Shown here piece by piece: positions 17,251 through 26,131 of a stretch of 64,000 bases of DNA. The notes under the pieces were generated by a model, which did no database searches, was not told the DNA's origin, and was given only the letters and a program-made list of their open reading frames with translations. The stretch is from Streptomyces alboflavus (GTDB lineage: Bacteria; Actinomycetota; Actinomycetes; Streptomycetales; Streptomycetaceae): NCBI RefSeq assembly GCF_000716675.1, contig NZ_JNXT01000011.1, positions 1-64,000 on the forward strand, written 5' to 3'. The translations under genes and the position numbers were made by a program. The first letter of the stretch is position 1; each line of letters starts with the position of its first letter.

Positions 17251-20200
17251 TCACCTTTCGCACGGCGGTGCGTACGAGAGCCGGGGCAGATACTCACGCC
17301 AATTCTCCGGCGTCAGGACACCCTGTGTGGTCGAGCAAATACGGCGAATGGCCTCGTCGGTGTCCAGGTTCCACAACCGGACCGTATCCGTGCCGCTGGA
17401 AACTCCGAGCATGTGGCCGTGCGGGCTGAACGACAGGAAACTTCCGGTCTTGGCGTTGGGGCTCATCGACTGGCCGATCGGGGCGGTCCGCGCGGGCCGG
17501 CGCACGTCCCAGAGCCGGACCGTGTTGTCGTTTCCGCCGCTTGCCAGGGTGCGGCCGTCCTCGCTGAACGTCAGGGACACGAGCGCGTCGGTGTGGCCGG
17601 TGAGGGGCTTGCCGAGGCGGGTCGCGCGGCGCGGGTCGGTGATGTCCCAGAGCCGGACGGTGCTGTCGTCGCTGCCGCTGGCCAGGGTCTTGCCGTCCGG
17701 GCTGAGGACGAGGGTGTTGACGGGGCCGAGGTGGCCGGTGAGGGGCTTGCCGAGCGGGGTGGCGCGGCGTGGGTCGGCCACGTTCCAGAGCCGGAGGGTG
17801 GCGTCCGAGCTGCCGCTGGCGAGGGTGCGGCCGTCGGGGCTGAACGCGAGGTCGTTGACGTACCCCTTGTGGCCGGTGAGGGGGGCGCCGAGGGGGCGGG
17901 GGCGGGCCGGGTCGCTGACGTTCCACAGCCGGACGGTGCGGTCGTCGTAGGCCGTCGCGAGGACGCGCCCGTCGGGGCTGAAGGCCATCGCGGCCGCGAA
18001 GCGGGTGCGCAGTTCGACGGCGGGACCGTAGGAGACGGGGCGGGACGGGTCGCTCACGTTCCACAGCCGCACCGCGCGGGCCCCGGTGAGCACGGCGAGG
18101 GTGTCCCCGTCGGGGGAGAACGTCGGCGTGCGCACGGCCCCCGACCCTGGCTTGAACGGTTTGCTCAGCGCCTCGGGCCGCTCGGGCCGCCGTACGTCCC
18201 ACAGCCGGACCTTCTCGTCGCGCGCGGCGGTGGCGAGCACCTTCCCGTCGGGGCGGAACGAGCCGATGCGGCCGATCATGTCCGACGTCGGGATCGACCA
18301 CAGGCGGACCTTGTTGTCGCCGCTGCCCGTCGCGAGGGTGCGGCCGTCGGGGCTGAACCCGAGGGCGTACACCTCGCCGCCGCTGCCCGCGAGCGGCACG
18401 CCGACCTGCGAGGGGTGCGCCGGATCGCGGACGTTCCACAGGCTCGCTGTGCTGTCCGCGCTGGCGGCCGCGAGCATGGTCCCTGCAGGGTTGAAGGCCA
18501 CCGACCAGACGGGTCCGGTGTGGCCGGTCAGGGGCGGGCCGAGGGAGGTCGCGCGGCGGGGGTCGGTGACGTTCCAGAGCCGCACGGTGTTGTCCGAGCC
18601 GCCGCTGGCGAGGGTGCGGCCCTCGTGGTCGAACGCCACCGAGTGCACCGTGTCCTTGTGGCCGGTGAGGACCCGCCCGACCGGCTTCGGGCGGCGCGGG
18701 TCCGCGGTGTCCCACAGCCTGATGGCGCCGCTGTCGCTCCCGGCCGCCAGGGTCCGCCCGTCGGGGCTGAAAGCCACGGAGCGCACGGCGGCGGTGTGGC
18801 CGGTGAGGGAGCCGAGCGCCTTCGGACGGCTCGGCCTGCGCACGTCCCACAGGCCGACGGTGTGGTCCTCGCTCGCGGAGGCGAGGGTGCGCCCGTCCGG
18901 GCTGAACGCGAGCAGGTAGATCGTGCCGCCGTGCCCGGTCACGGGCTTCCCGAGCGGGCGCGGGCGGTGCGGATCCCGTACGTCCCACAGCCGGATCGTG
19001 CCGTCGTCGGACGCGCTGGCGAGGGTGGTGCCGTCGGGGCTGAAGACGGCGGTGCTCACCCAGCTCCCGTGGCCGGTGAGGGGTTTGCCGAGGGGCTTGG
19101 GGCGGGACCGGTCGCGCACGTCCCACAGCCGGACGGTCCGGTCGTAGCTGGCGGTGGCGAGGAGCCGTCCGTCCGGGCTGAAGGAGGTGAGGTAGACGGC
19201 GCCGGTGTGGCCGAGCAAGGGGGTGGCGAGGGGCGCGTTGACGATGGAGATCAGCCGGTTCCTCGTGCCCTCGTCGTCCGGCCGGAGCCGGTGCGCCACC
19301 AGGTCGAGCTGGGCGGACAGGGACGGGTCGGTGGACTGGGCGCGGTCGGCCTGGGCGGTCACCTGCTCGAAGACCGCGTCGTTCCGCCCCGCCACCGCGT
19401 CGTTGCGCTGCTGCGAGGCGACCACCGCGGACACGACGGCCACCAGCGCCAGGGCGACCAGTGCCGCCACCGCGCCCCGGCTGATCCACAGGATGCGCCG
19501 GCGAAGACCGGCCGAAGCGGCCAGGAACTCAGCGGCGCCGCGGGTCAGGAAGGTGTCACCGGCGGACTCCGCCCAGGCGCGGGCCCGCTCCAGGCGCGAA
19601 CCCCGGTACAGCAGCGCCGCGTCCCTGCCGGAGTCCTCCCAGGCCCTGCCGTCCTCCTCCAGGCGCTGGCGCAGCAGATGGTCGCCGCGGTCCGCGTCGA
19701 TCCAGTCGCGCAGGCGCGGCCAGGCGTGCAGGAGTGCCTCGTGCGTGATCTCCACGGTGTCCGCGTCGAGGGTCACGAGCCGGGCGCGGACGAGCGCCTC
19801 CAGGGACTCCTCGGTCTTGTCCGGGTTCGCCGACTCCGCCGCCAGCTGCCGCCGCGTCCCTCGTCTGCGGGTGGCCTGGGTGTCCTCGCCGAGGTGGACG
19901 AGGCGGAGCAGCAGGAGCCGCGCGGCGGAGCGTGCCGCCGGGTCGAGGCCGGACCAGGCGCGCTCGGCGGTCGCGGCCACCGCGCCCTGGATGCCGCCCG
20001 CCGCGCGGTACCCGGCCAGCGTCAGCTTCCCCGTCTTGCGCCGCTGCCAGGTGGCGAGCAGGGCGTGGGAGAGGAGCGGCAGGACGCCCGCGTCGTGCGC
20101 GCCGCGCGGCCCGCCCGTGCTCACCTCCCGCACGATCAGCTCCGCGAGCCCGGGTTCGAGTTCGAGCCCGACGGCCTTGGCCGGTCCGGTCACCGCGGTC

Positions 20201-21342
20201 CGCAGCTCCGTGGTGGTCAGGGGGCCGAGCACCATGTGCCGGTGCTGGAGCGCGTCGGCCAGCTCGGGGTAGCCGAGGCACTCCTCGTAGAAGTCGGCGC
20301 GGATGCCGAGGACGACCAGGGCGAGGGCGGGGTCGGGGTCGCCGGGGCCACCTTGGCCACCTGGTTCGCCGGGCGAGCAGGCGGCGTGCAGGAGCTGGAT
20401 GAACGTGCGCCGTTCCGCCTCGTCGGAGCAGAGGGTGAAGGCTTCCTCGAACTGGTCGACGATGAGGACGGGCCGGGGGGAGGGGGGAGCCTCGGGCTCG
20501 GGCTCGGGGGTGTCCTGGCCCTCGGACGCGACGGCGTCGCCCTGCCCCTCGGCCCATGCGGTGAGCGACGCCCGTACGGCGGCGGCGAACCGGGGCGTAT
20601 CGGCGTCCCCGTCCGCGACGGCGTCGGCGAGCCCCGGTATGCGACCGGTCAGCTCACCGACGGGCTCGGCGCCCGGCACCAGCTGCACCACCGGGCCGTA
20701 CCCCGCACCCGGGGCGCCGCCCTGCAAGGTGGGCACAAGACCGGCGTTGAGCAGGGAGGACTTCCCCGCCCCCGAGGCGCCCACGAGCACGACGAGGCCG
20801 CCGGACCGCTCGGCCGCGCGGAGCTGGGCGACGAGGGCGTCGACGCCGCGCTCCCGGCCGAAGAACCACTGCGCGTCCTGCTCGCGGTACGGGGCGAGCC
20901 CGCGGTAGGGGCACACGGCGGGCACGGCCGGGGCGTCGGCGGGGGGCCGCTCCTCGTCCTCACCGGCGGCCGCGGCCCGGTCGGCGGGGTCGGCGACGGA
21001 GAGCTCCCAGAGGCGCTGCCACTGGGCGAGGTCGTACAGTCCCGCGGACACCGGAGTGGGCCGCTTGCGCCGGGCCTCGGGTATGAGGACGTGCAGGACC
21101 GCGGCGAGGGCGGCGAAGTGGGCGGGCACGTTCCTGGCGCGCCGCCAGTCGCTGATGCGCTGCGCGGACACCCGTACGGGCCGCCCGCGATCGTCGACGC
21201 GCTGGAGCTGCCCGACCGCTTCGGCGACGCGCTTGAGGGGCGGATTTCCGGCCTCCTGATACAGCAGCGCGAGGCGTTCCGCGAAGGCCGTACGCGCCCC
21301 CGAGTCGGAACCCAAGGCCTCCACCCCTTCACTCCGCCACAC
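17251..21342 (-). CDS. HTH-nSTAND1-TM-WD40 (14 repeats) signalling protein
   Basis: 1363 aa. Residues ~15-95 look like an XRE-type helix-turn-helix (RVAEAVGQLQR, VSAQRISDWRRARNVP). Residues ~145-560 are an nSTAND1 P-loop ATPase: YRGLAPYREQDAQWFFGRE entry motif, Walker A GASGAGKSS (188-196), Walker B VLIVDQFEEAF (~293-303). A winged-helix-like segment with THEALLHAWPRLRDWI follows. One TM helix at ~617-642 precedes 14 WD40 repeats (residues ~705-1340), enough for two seven-bladed propellers. Repeats 7-9 are the most degenerate. The family acts as a signal-dependent switch in multicellular bacteria; some members are proposed conflict or antiphage proteins. Here no toxin or peptidase effector is fused; the HTH is the only N-terminal module. 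The GTG start is tentative. Confidence 0.88.
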   Translation of the reverse strand: MWRSEGVEALGSDSGARTAFAERLALLYQEAGNPPLKRVAEAVGQLQRVDDRGRPVRVSAQRISDWRRARNVPAHFAALAAVLHVLIPEARRKRPTPVSAGLYDLAQWQRLWELSVADPADRAAAAGEDEERPPADAPAVPAVCPYRGLAPYREQDAQWFFGRERGVDALVAQLRAAERSGGLVVLVGASGAGKSSLLNAGLVPTLQGGAPGAGYGPVVQLVPGAEPVGELTGRIPGLADAVADGDADTPRFAAAVRASLTAWAEGQGDAVASEGQDTPEPEPEAPPSPRPVLIVDQFEEAFTLCSDEAERRTFIQLLHAACSPGEPGGQGGPGDPDPALALVVLGIRADFYEECLGYPELADALQHRHMVLGPLTTTELRTAVTGPAKAVGLELEPGLAELIVREVSTGGPRGAHDAGVLPLLSHALLATWQRRKTGKLTLAGYRAAGGIQGAVAATAERAWSGLDPAARSAARLLLLRLVHLGEDTQATRRRGTRRQLAAESANPDKTEESLEALVRARLVTLDADTVEITHEALLHAWPRLRDWIDADRGDHLLRQRLEEDGRAWEDSGRDAALLYRGSRLERARAWAESAGDTFLTRGAAEFLAASAGLRRRILWISRGAVAALVALALVAVVSAVVASQQRNDAVAGRNDAVFEQVTAQADRAQSTDPSLSAQLDLVAHRLRPDDEGTRNRLISIVNAPLATPLLGHTGAVYLTSFSPDGRLLATASYDRTVRLWDVRDRSRPKPLGKPLTGHGSWVSTAVFSPDGTTLASASDDGTIRLWDVRDPHRPRPLGKPVTGHGGTIYLLAFSPDGRTLASASEDHTVGLWDVRRPSRPKALGSLTGHTAAVRSVAFSPDGRTLAAGSDSGAIRLWDTADPRRPKPVGRVLTGHKDTVHSVAFDHEGRTLASGGSDNTVRLWNVTDPRRATSLGPPLTGHTGPVWSVAFNPAGTMLAAASADSTASLWNVRDPAHPSQVGVPLAGSGGEVYALGFSPDGRTLATGSGDNKVRLWSIPTSDMIGRIGSFRPDGKVLATAARDEKVRLWDVRRPERPEALSKPFKPGSGAVRTPTFSPDGDTLAVLTGARAVRLWNVSDPSRPVSYGPAVELRTRFAAAMAFSPDGRVLATAYDDRTVRLWNVSDPARPRPLGAPLTGHKGYVNDLAFSPDGRTLASGSSDATLRLWNVADPRRATPLGKPLTGHLGPVNTLVLSPDGKTLASGSDDSTVRLWDITDPRRATRLGKPLTGHTDALVSLTFSEDGRTLASGGNDNTVRLWDVRRPARTAPIGQSMSPNAKTGSFLSFSPHGHMLGVSSGTDTVRLWNLDTDEAIRRICSTTQGVLTPENWREYLPRLSYAPPCER

Positions 21343-21766
21343 CTGGTCATCCGGACCGGAAAACTCACTTTATACGCCTGACCTGCGGCGAAGTGGGCCG
21401 GATGAGACCGGAAGCTCCTCAGCCGGACCCTCAACTGGCAGGATCGCGGCGCAGTAGCGAACCAACCGCGAGGCGTCAGGGCAGGCCACCGGGCCCTGCG
21501 CCCGGAGAGGTGACTCATGGCGCTGCACCCTCCTGGCTGGTTTTCGCCGGAGTTATAAGCGGTGGCGAGGGTTCCGGTTCACGGACTCGCCAGACACGTG
21601 GAGAACAGGTCGCACCCGGACCGCTGCCACGTCGACCGTGACTCCGGACCTCATCGATCCACGCCGCTCCGGCGCGGGTCGACGCCGCCCGCCTCGTTAG
21701 GTACCGGTCCCCACGAGGGGAGGGACCGGTACCGATACGACGCGGCGGCTCTTGCCGGTAGGCCGG
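21343..21766. other. nSTAND promoter region and spacer
   Basis: No gene supported. The first ~60 bp upstream of the nSTAND start is comparatively AT-rich (AAAACTCACTTTATACG near 21360), a plausible promoter for that gene. The remainder is spacer ending in a terminator hairpin. Confidence 0.5.
21700..21733 (-). terminator. Terminator of TetR gene
   Basis: Perfect 12-bp inverted repeat GGTACCGGTCCC / GGGACCGGTACC with a 10-base loop, located 34 bp beyond the TetR stop. Confidence 0.7.
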
Positions 21767-22387
21767 TCAGGCGCCGCCGGTCCCACCGGGGCCGCCCGGA
21801 CCGCCGACGCCACCGAGGCCGTCGAGCCAGTCGTTCAGGCGTGCGCCCTGGCCGACCATCACCTCCGGGTCGCGGAGGGCGTTGGCCAGCAGGGACATGC
21901 CCTGGTACGCGCCCACGAAGGCGAGCGCGAGCCCGCCCGGATCGGGCAGCCCCAGCTCACGGAACTGCCGCTCGGCCCAGTCGAGCAGCTGCCGGACGAC
22001 CCGGCCCGCCTCCTCGTCGAGCCCGCCCACGGACCGCTTGTCGAGCTCGGCGGCCAGGGTGCCGGTGGGGCAGCCGTACCGCGCCGCGGTGTCCCGCCGC
22101 TCGACCCACATACCGACCAGCGCCTTGAGCCGCTCCCGCGGATCGGGCAGCGCGTCGAGCCCTGCGGTGAGCGCGGCGAGATGCCCGGAGTGCTCGGCGA
22201 GCGCGGCCTGGACCAGCTCGTCCTTGGTCTTGAAGTAGTAGTAGACGTTCCCGACGGGCACGTCCGCGGCGGCCGCGATGTCGGCGATGGTGGTGCGCTC
22301 GACGCCCTGCTGGTGCAGGACCTGGGCGGCCGCGGCCATGAGCCGCTGCCGCTTCCCGGAGCCGCGACGCTTCCCTGAGTCAGTCAC
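21767..22387 (-). CDS. TetR-family repressor of the adjacent NmrA gene
   Basis: 206 aa. The HTH (LMAAAAQVLHQQGVERTTIADIAAAADVPVGNVYYYFKTKDEL) is a canonical TetR DNA-binding domain. The C-terminal part (TAARYGCPTGTLAAELDK) resembles the TetR_C_6/YxaF subgroup, and the tail is Gly/Pro-rich. The GTG start sits within a TTAGTCAGGTGACT context. The gene is divergent from the NmrA-type oxidoreductase with a perfect palindrome between, so autoregulation plus control of the oxidoreductase is the natural inference. Confidence 0.9.
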   Translation of the reverse strand: MTDSGKRRGSGKRQRLMAAAAQVLHQQGVERTTIADIAAAADVPVGNVYYYFKTKDELVQAALAEHSGHLAALTAGLDALPDPRERLKALVGMWVERRDTAARYGCPTGTLAAELDKRSVGGLDEEAGRVVRQLLDWAERQFRELGLPDPGGLALAFVGAYQGMSLLANALRDPEVMVGQGARLNDWLDGLGGVGGPGGPGGTGGA

Positions 22388-22436
22388 CTGACTAACTATA
22401 GACAACTGCCCCGGAGCTCGTGCTAGCGTCCGCATG

Positions 22437-22452
22437 AGTTAGTCAACTAACT
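22437..22452. promoter_or_regulatory. TetR operator (AGTTAGT-CA-ACTAACT)
   Basis: 16-bp inverted repeat with perfect 7-bp arms in the 119-bp gap between the divergent TetR and NmrA genes. Further half-sites with the same TTAGT(C) core occur at about 22388-22398 (next to the TetR start) and 22450-22456. YxaF/LmrA-type TetR proteins bind similar TAGT-rich palindromes. Confidence 0.8.
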
Positions 22453-22506
22453 AACAAGCGAACCGGCTAACCAGCCAACCAACTCGCAATCACGCAGGGA
22501 GACGAC

Positions 22507-23352
22507 ATGATCGTGGTGACCGGAGCGACGGGAAACGTGGGCCGATCGCTGGTGCGGACGCTCGCGGCGGCGGGCGAGAAGGTCAGGGCGACATCCCGGG
22601 GGATCTCGGCGCGGGACGTGCCGGACGGGGTCGACTGGCGCCGGGCGGACCTGGCCGACGTCGAGAGTCTGCGCGCCACCTTCGACGGCGCGCGGGCCCT
22701 GTTCCTCCAGAGCGGCGGCGCGAGCGCCCACCTGCTCGACCCGGGGGCCATCCTCGACGCGGCCGGGGCGGGCGGTGTGGAGCGGGTGGTGCTGCTGTCC
22801 TCGCAAGGGGTGGCGACCCGGCCGGACTCACCGTCGCACGGCGCGCTGATGCGGTCGATCGAGGACGCGGTGCGGCGGTCGGGGGTCGAGCGGACGATCC
22901 TGCGCCCCGGCGGGTTCGCGTCCAACACCTACGCCTGGGCCGATTCGGTACGTACGTCACGTACCGTCGCGGCGCCGTTCGGCGACGTGGGTCTGCCGGT
23001 GATCGACCCGGCCGACATAGCGGAGGTGGCCGCGACGGCGCTGCGCGACCCCGCTCACGCGGGCCGGACCTACGAACTCACGGGCCCGGCCCTGATCACC
23101 CCCCGCCAGCAGACGGAGGCGATCGCCGCGGCCCTCGGCACCCCGATCCGCTTCACCGAACAGACCCGCGACGAGGCCCGCGCCCAGCTGCTCCACTTCA
23201 TGCCCGAGCCCGTCGCCGACACGACCCTCGCGATCCTCGGCACCCCCACCCCCGAGGAGGCCCGCGTCAGCCCCGACGCCGAGCGGATCCTCGGCCGCGC
23301 GCCGCACACGTACGCGGAGTGGGCGCGGCGGAACGGGGCGGCGTTCCGCTGA
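22507..23352 (+). CDS. NmrA-like NAD(P)-binding oxidoreductase
   Basis: 281-aa atypical short-chain dehydrogenase. Rossmann motif MIVVTGATGNVGRSLVRTL (G-x-x-G-x-x-G) is at the N-terminus, with the acidic/Arg cofactor loop region RATSRG. The central VVLLSSQGVATR lacks the Y-x3-K catalytic pair, as in NmrA/QOR2-type proteins. QOR2 relatives reduce quinones; others only sense NAD(P). It is controlled by the divergent TetR gene. ATG is preceded by GGGAGA. Confidence 0.9.
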   Translation: MIVVTGATGNVGRSLVRTLAAAGEKVRATSRGISARDVPDGVDWRRADLADVESLRATFDGARALFLQSGGASAHLLDPGAILDAAGAGGVERVVLLSSQGVATRPDSPSHGALMRSIEDAVRRSGVERTILRPGGFASNTYAWADSVRTSRTVAAPFGDVGLPVIDPADIAEVAATALRDPAHAGRTYELTGPALITPRQQTEAIAAALGTPIRFTEQTRDEARAQLLHFMPEPVADTTLAILGTPTPEEARVSPDAERILGRAPHTYAEWARRNGAAFR

Positions 23353-23376
23353 CACGGGAACGGGGCGGCGTTCCGC
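23330..23376. repeat. Direct duplication at the 3' end of the NmrA gene
   Basis: GGAACGGGGCGGCGTTCCGC occurs at 23330-23349 and again at 23357-23376, a 27-bp period. The first copy is the last codons of the gene, the second is just beyond the stop. Each copy can also fold as GGAACG/CGTTCC. Confidence 0.75.
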
Positions 23377-23465
23377 CGGCGTGGCTTCCCGGCACGGTTA
23401 CGCGGCGTCCCGCAGTGCCGCGAGCGCCGGCTGATGCTGCCCCTCGCCGGCGCCTGACGCGCCGC

Positions 23466-24191
23466 TCAGTCGCCCCAGCCGCTCGCGTCGAGGACCATCT
23501 GCCAGGTGGTGTAGGGGAGTTCGGGGTGGAGCTGGTGGAGGATCTCGCCCGGCAGGGTCATCGGCGGGGCCGTGGCCGGGTCGGAGAGGCTGCGGGACTC
23601 CAGGGCCGCGCCGAGGGCGCGGGCCCCGCCGAGGCGGGGGTAGGCGGCGTGCACGCGGGAGGCGTAGCCGCGCGGCAGGTCGTCGGGGCCGCCCTCGATG
23701 TCGAGGAGGATGCCGCGCTGCGCCGCACCGATCTCCGGCGGGCGGCGGTTCCGGTGGACGGGGGAGGCCGCGAATCCGGGCGAGGTGTGCAGGGCGATGC
23801 CGTCCCAGACGGCGTCCACGCGGGAGTCGGTGATGCCGTTGTCCTCCAGGAAGCGCGCCGCCAGGTCGGCGCCCGCGACCTCGAACCGCTGCCGATCGTC
23901 CGCGGCCCGCTCGGTCAGTCCCAGGTCGTGCAGCGCGCAGATGAGGAACAGCACCTCCTCGTCGTAGTCCTCCCCGGGCCGACACCCGGCCTGCGCGGCG
24001 GCGGCGCGCCCGAACAGGAAGGCGCGCAGGCTGTGATTGCGCAGGTACGGCGGCGCCGCCTCGTCCACGAGGCCGAGGGCGCTGCGGGAGAGGTCCGTGC
24101 CGGGGAACGACAGGTCCTGGGTGGGGTCGGTGTCGGCGTCGCTGCTGGTGCCGGTGGCCAGGGCATCGCGGTGCGGCGGATGTGCGGGCAT
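23466..24191 (-). CDS. HD-domain hydrolase, cyanamide-hydratase-like
   Basis: 241 aa. The metal-binding HD pattern is His in YLRNHSLRAFLFG, HD in FLICALHDLGLTE, and a later His in DGIALHTSPGF. This matches the yeast Ddi2/Ddi3 and Myrothecium cyanamide hydratase group, which hydrate a C-N triple bond with a Zn-bound water; the substrate here is untested. The gene start shares one base with the AraC gene stop (TGATG), so the two are translationally coupled, and both are divergent from the DJ-1 gene at 25336. Confidence 0.85.
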   Translation of the reverse strand: MPAHPPHRDALATGTSSDADTDPTQDLSFPGTDLSRSALGLVDEAAPPYLRNHSLRAFLFGRAAAAQAGCRPGEDYDEEVLFLICALHDLGLTERAADDRQRFEVAGADLAARFLEDNGITDSRVDAVWDGIALHTSPGFAASPVHRNRRPPEIGAAQRGILLDIEGGPDDLPRGYASRVHAAYPRLGGARALGAALESRSLSDPATAPPMTLPGEILHQLHPELPYTTWQMVLDASGWGD

Positions 24192-25186
24192 CAGTTCTCT
24201 TCTCTCCTCGGTCTGTCGGGACGTGAGGCACGGGCGGAGGAGGCCGACGCGCGGAACCGCTCCCGATACACCGCGGGCGGCGCGTTGAGCACGCGCAGGA
24301 ACACCCGCCGCATCGTCTCGTCCGTGCCGAACCCGCAGGCGCGTGCAATGGTGTGCACACCGGCGTCGCAGGATTCGAGCATCGCCTGCGCGGCCTCCAG
24401 ACGGACGCGTTCCACGTACTGCCCGGGGGTGCCGCCGACTTCGCGGCGGAAGAGGCGGGTGACGTGGCGTTCGCTGACGGCGAGCCGCTCGGCCATGGCG
24501 GCGAGGGTGTGGTTCCCACCGGGGTCGGCCACGACGGCATCCAGGACCCGCCGCAGCCCGGGGCTGCGGGGCGGGGTCACCGCGCTCCGTACGCTGAACT
24601 GCGACTGACCGCCGGGGCGTTGGAGGAAGACGACGAGGTTCTTGGCGGTGGTGCGCGCCACCTCGGGGCCGTGGTCCTCCTCGACCAGCGCAAGCGCCAG
24701 GTCGATGCCCGCCGTCACGCCGGCGGAGGTGATGACGGGCCCGTCGCGTACGTAGATGGAGTCGGGCTCCACCCGCACCCGCGGGAAGAGCCTCGCCAGC
24801 GTTTCGCACTCGGCCCAGTGCGTCGTGGCCCGCCTGCCGTCCAACAGCCCGGCCTCCGCGAGCAGATACGCGCCGGTGCAGGCGGACGCCGTGCGCCGCG
24901 CGCCCGCGCCGATGCGGCGTACGTGCGCGATCAGCTCCGGCGGATGCCCGTGGCCGCTCACCGTCGGATAGCCCGGCACCAGCACCGTGTCCACGGTCTC
25001 GGGGACGTCCTCCACGGCCAGTTCGACCCCCAGCGGGATCCCCGTGTCGGTCACCACGGAACGCCCGCGGGGCGAGGCGAGCCGCACCCGGTAGCCGGTC
25101 CCGTGCAACACCTGCACCGGCCCCGCCACATCGAGCAGCACCACGCCGTCCCCCACGACCACGACCACATCGACCTCGGTCCTCAT
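24191..25186 (-). CDS. GlxA-type AraC regulator with DJ-1-like sensor domain
   Basis: 331 aa. Residues ~1-190 are a DJ-1/PfpI-like domain (VVVVVGDGVVLLDVAGPVQVL, TVLVPGYPTVSG, SACTGAYLLAEAGLLDGRRATTHW) used by GlxA-family regulators for sensing. Residues ~220-310 hold the two AraC helix-turn-helix motifs (HTLAAMAERLAVSERHVTRLFRRE; IARACGFGTDETMRRVF). The ATG at 25186 is preferred over an upstream GTG. It heads a two-gene unit with the HD hydrolase and is divergent from a secreted DJ-1-fold protein, whose promoter it may regulate. Confidence 0.9.
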   Translation of the reverse strand: MRTEVDVVVVVGDGVVLLDVAGPVQVLHGTGYRVRLASPRGRSVVTDTGIPLGVELAVEDVPETVDTVLVPGYPTVSGHGHPPELIAHVRRIGAGARRTASACTGAYLLAEAGLLDGRRATTHWAECETLARLFPRVRVEPDSIYVRDGPVITSAGVTAGIDLALALVEEDHGPEVARTTAKNLVVFLQRPGGQSQFSVRSAVTPPRSPGLRRVLDAVVADPGGNHTLAAMAERLAVSERHVTRLFRREVGGTPGQYVERVRLEAAQAMLESCDAGVHTIARACGFGTDETMRRVFLRVLNAPPAVYRERFRASASSARASRPDRPRREEN

Positions 25187-25335
25187 GCCCCTCAGTCTCG
25201 GCACCCGGCCAGCAGGTCCTCAAGGACCAGCAGCCCACACATCCGGACATCCCCTTCCACACGTCGCAGGCCCGAGGAGACAGTCGTCCGGGGCCGTCAC
25301 CCCTCCGACCCCGACCGACCCAAGGAGCACATGAC
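25187..25335. promoter_or_regulatory. Divergent promoter region, AraC-HD unit and DJ-1 gene
   Basis: 149-bp spacer between the divergent starts, the expected binding zone for the AraC protein. The + strand leader ends in CAAGGAG 5-8 bases before ATG 25336. I could not single out an unambiguous AraC operator. Confidence 0.45.
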
Positions 25336-26064
25336 ATGCAGCGACGACACATTCTCCGTACGGGCGCCGTGGCCACGGCCGCGACCGCACTGGGCCTCGG
25401 CACCTCCTCCGCCACCGCCTCTGCCGCCACCGCCGAGGGGAAGAGCGGGCGCACCCGTGAACTGCGCGTGCACACGGTCCTGTTCGACGACGTTGAGGAG
25501 CAGGACTTCGCGGGCCCCGTCGAGGTGCTCGGCATCCTCAGGGACGCGGGCAAGTGCCGGATCACGCAGAGCTTCGTCACCGCCGACGGCCCCCGCACCG
25601 TACGGACGTCCTCCGGCATGTACATCGACGTACGCGACCCCTGGGCCCCGGAGGACGCGGACGTCCTGCTGGTGCCCGGCGGGGGCTACGGGAAGGGGTC
25701 CGGGGTCGACGACGAGATCAAGCGCGGCGTACTCCCGCGTGCCCTGGCCAGAGCCGAGCGGCCCGGTCTGATCATGGGCGGGATATGCACCGGCGTCATG
25801 CTCATGTCCGCGGCGAAGATCACCCGAGGCCGTCCGTGCACGACGCACTTCGCGGCCCGCGAGGATCTGGCCGATCAGGGCGGGAAGCTCACGTTCGGGC
25901 GGGTGGTGGACGACGGCGACCTGATCACTTGCGGCGGCGTCACCTCGGGCCTCGACCTGGCCCTCTGGCTCGCCGAGCGCCTCTACGGCCCGAAGACCGC
26001 GCTGCTCGCCGAGATGATCCTGGAGTACGAACGCAGGGGCACCGTCTGGCGCGCGGAGGCCTGA
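25336..26064 (+). CDS. Tat-exported DJ-1/PfpI family protein (paralogue B)
   Basis: 242 aa. The leader MQRRHILRTGAVATAATALG is twin-arginine-like with a cleavable-looking ATASAA end. The domain follows the DJ-1/PfpI order: VHTVLFDDVEEQDFAGPVEVLG, VPGGGYGKG, nucleophile elbow GGICTGVMLMSAAKITRG with Cys, then PCTTHF and CGGVTSGLDLALWL. The ICTG plus TTH(F/W) combination is shared with isonitrile hydratase. It ends EYERRGTVWRAEA, close to paralogue A at 3042-3761. Divergent from a GlxA-type AraC gene and an HD hydrolase gene. Confidence 0.88.
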   Translation: MQRRHILRTGAVATAATALGLGTSSATASAATAEGKSGRTRELRVHTVLFDDVEEQDFAGPVEVLGILRDAGKCRITQSFVTADGPRTVRTSSGMYIDVRDPWAPEDADVLLVPGGGYGKGSGVDDEIKRGVLPRALARAERPGLIMGGICTGVMLMSAAKITRGRPCTTHFAAREDLADQGGKLTFGRVVDDGDLITCGGVTSGLDLALWLAERLYGPKTALLAEMILEYERRGTVWRAEA

Positions 26065-26131
26065 CCACAGCGAACAAGCTCGCCGTTCACGCCTGCTCGT
26101 CGTCGGCGCTCACGGTCGGCGCGGGGCGCCG

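Noticed and set aside
17251..21342. Complete antiphage defence operon
   Set aside because: Only one candidate gene; no effector or nuclease neighbours, so a system call would be speculation.
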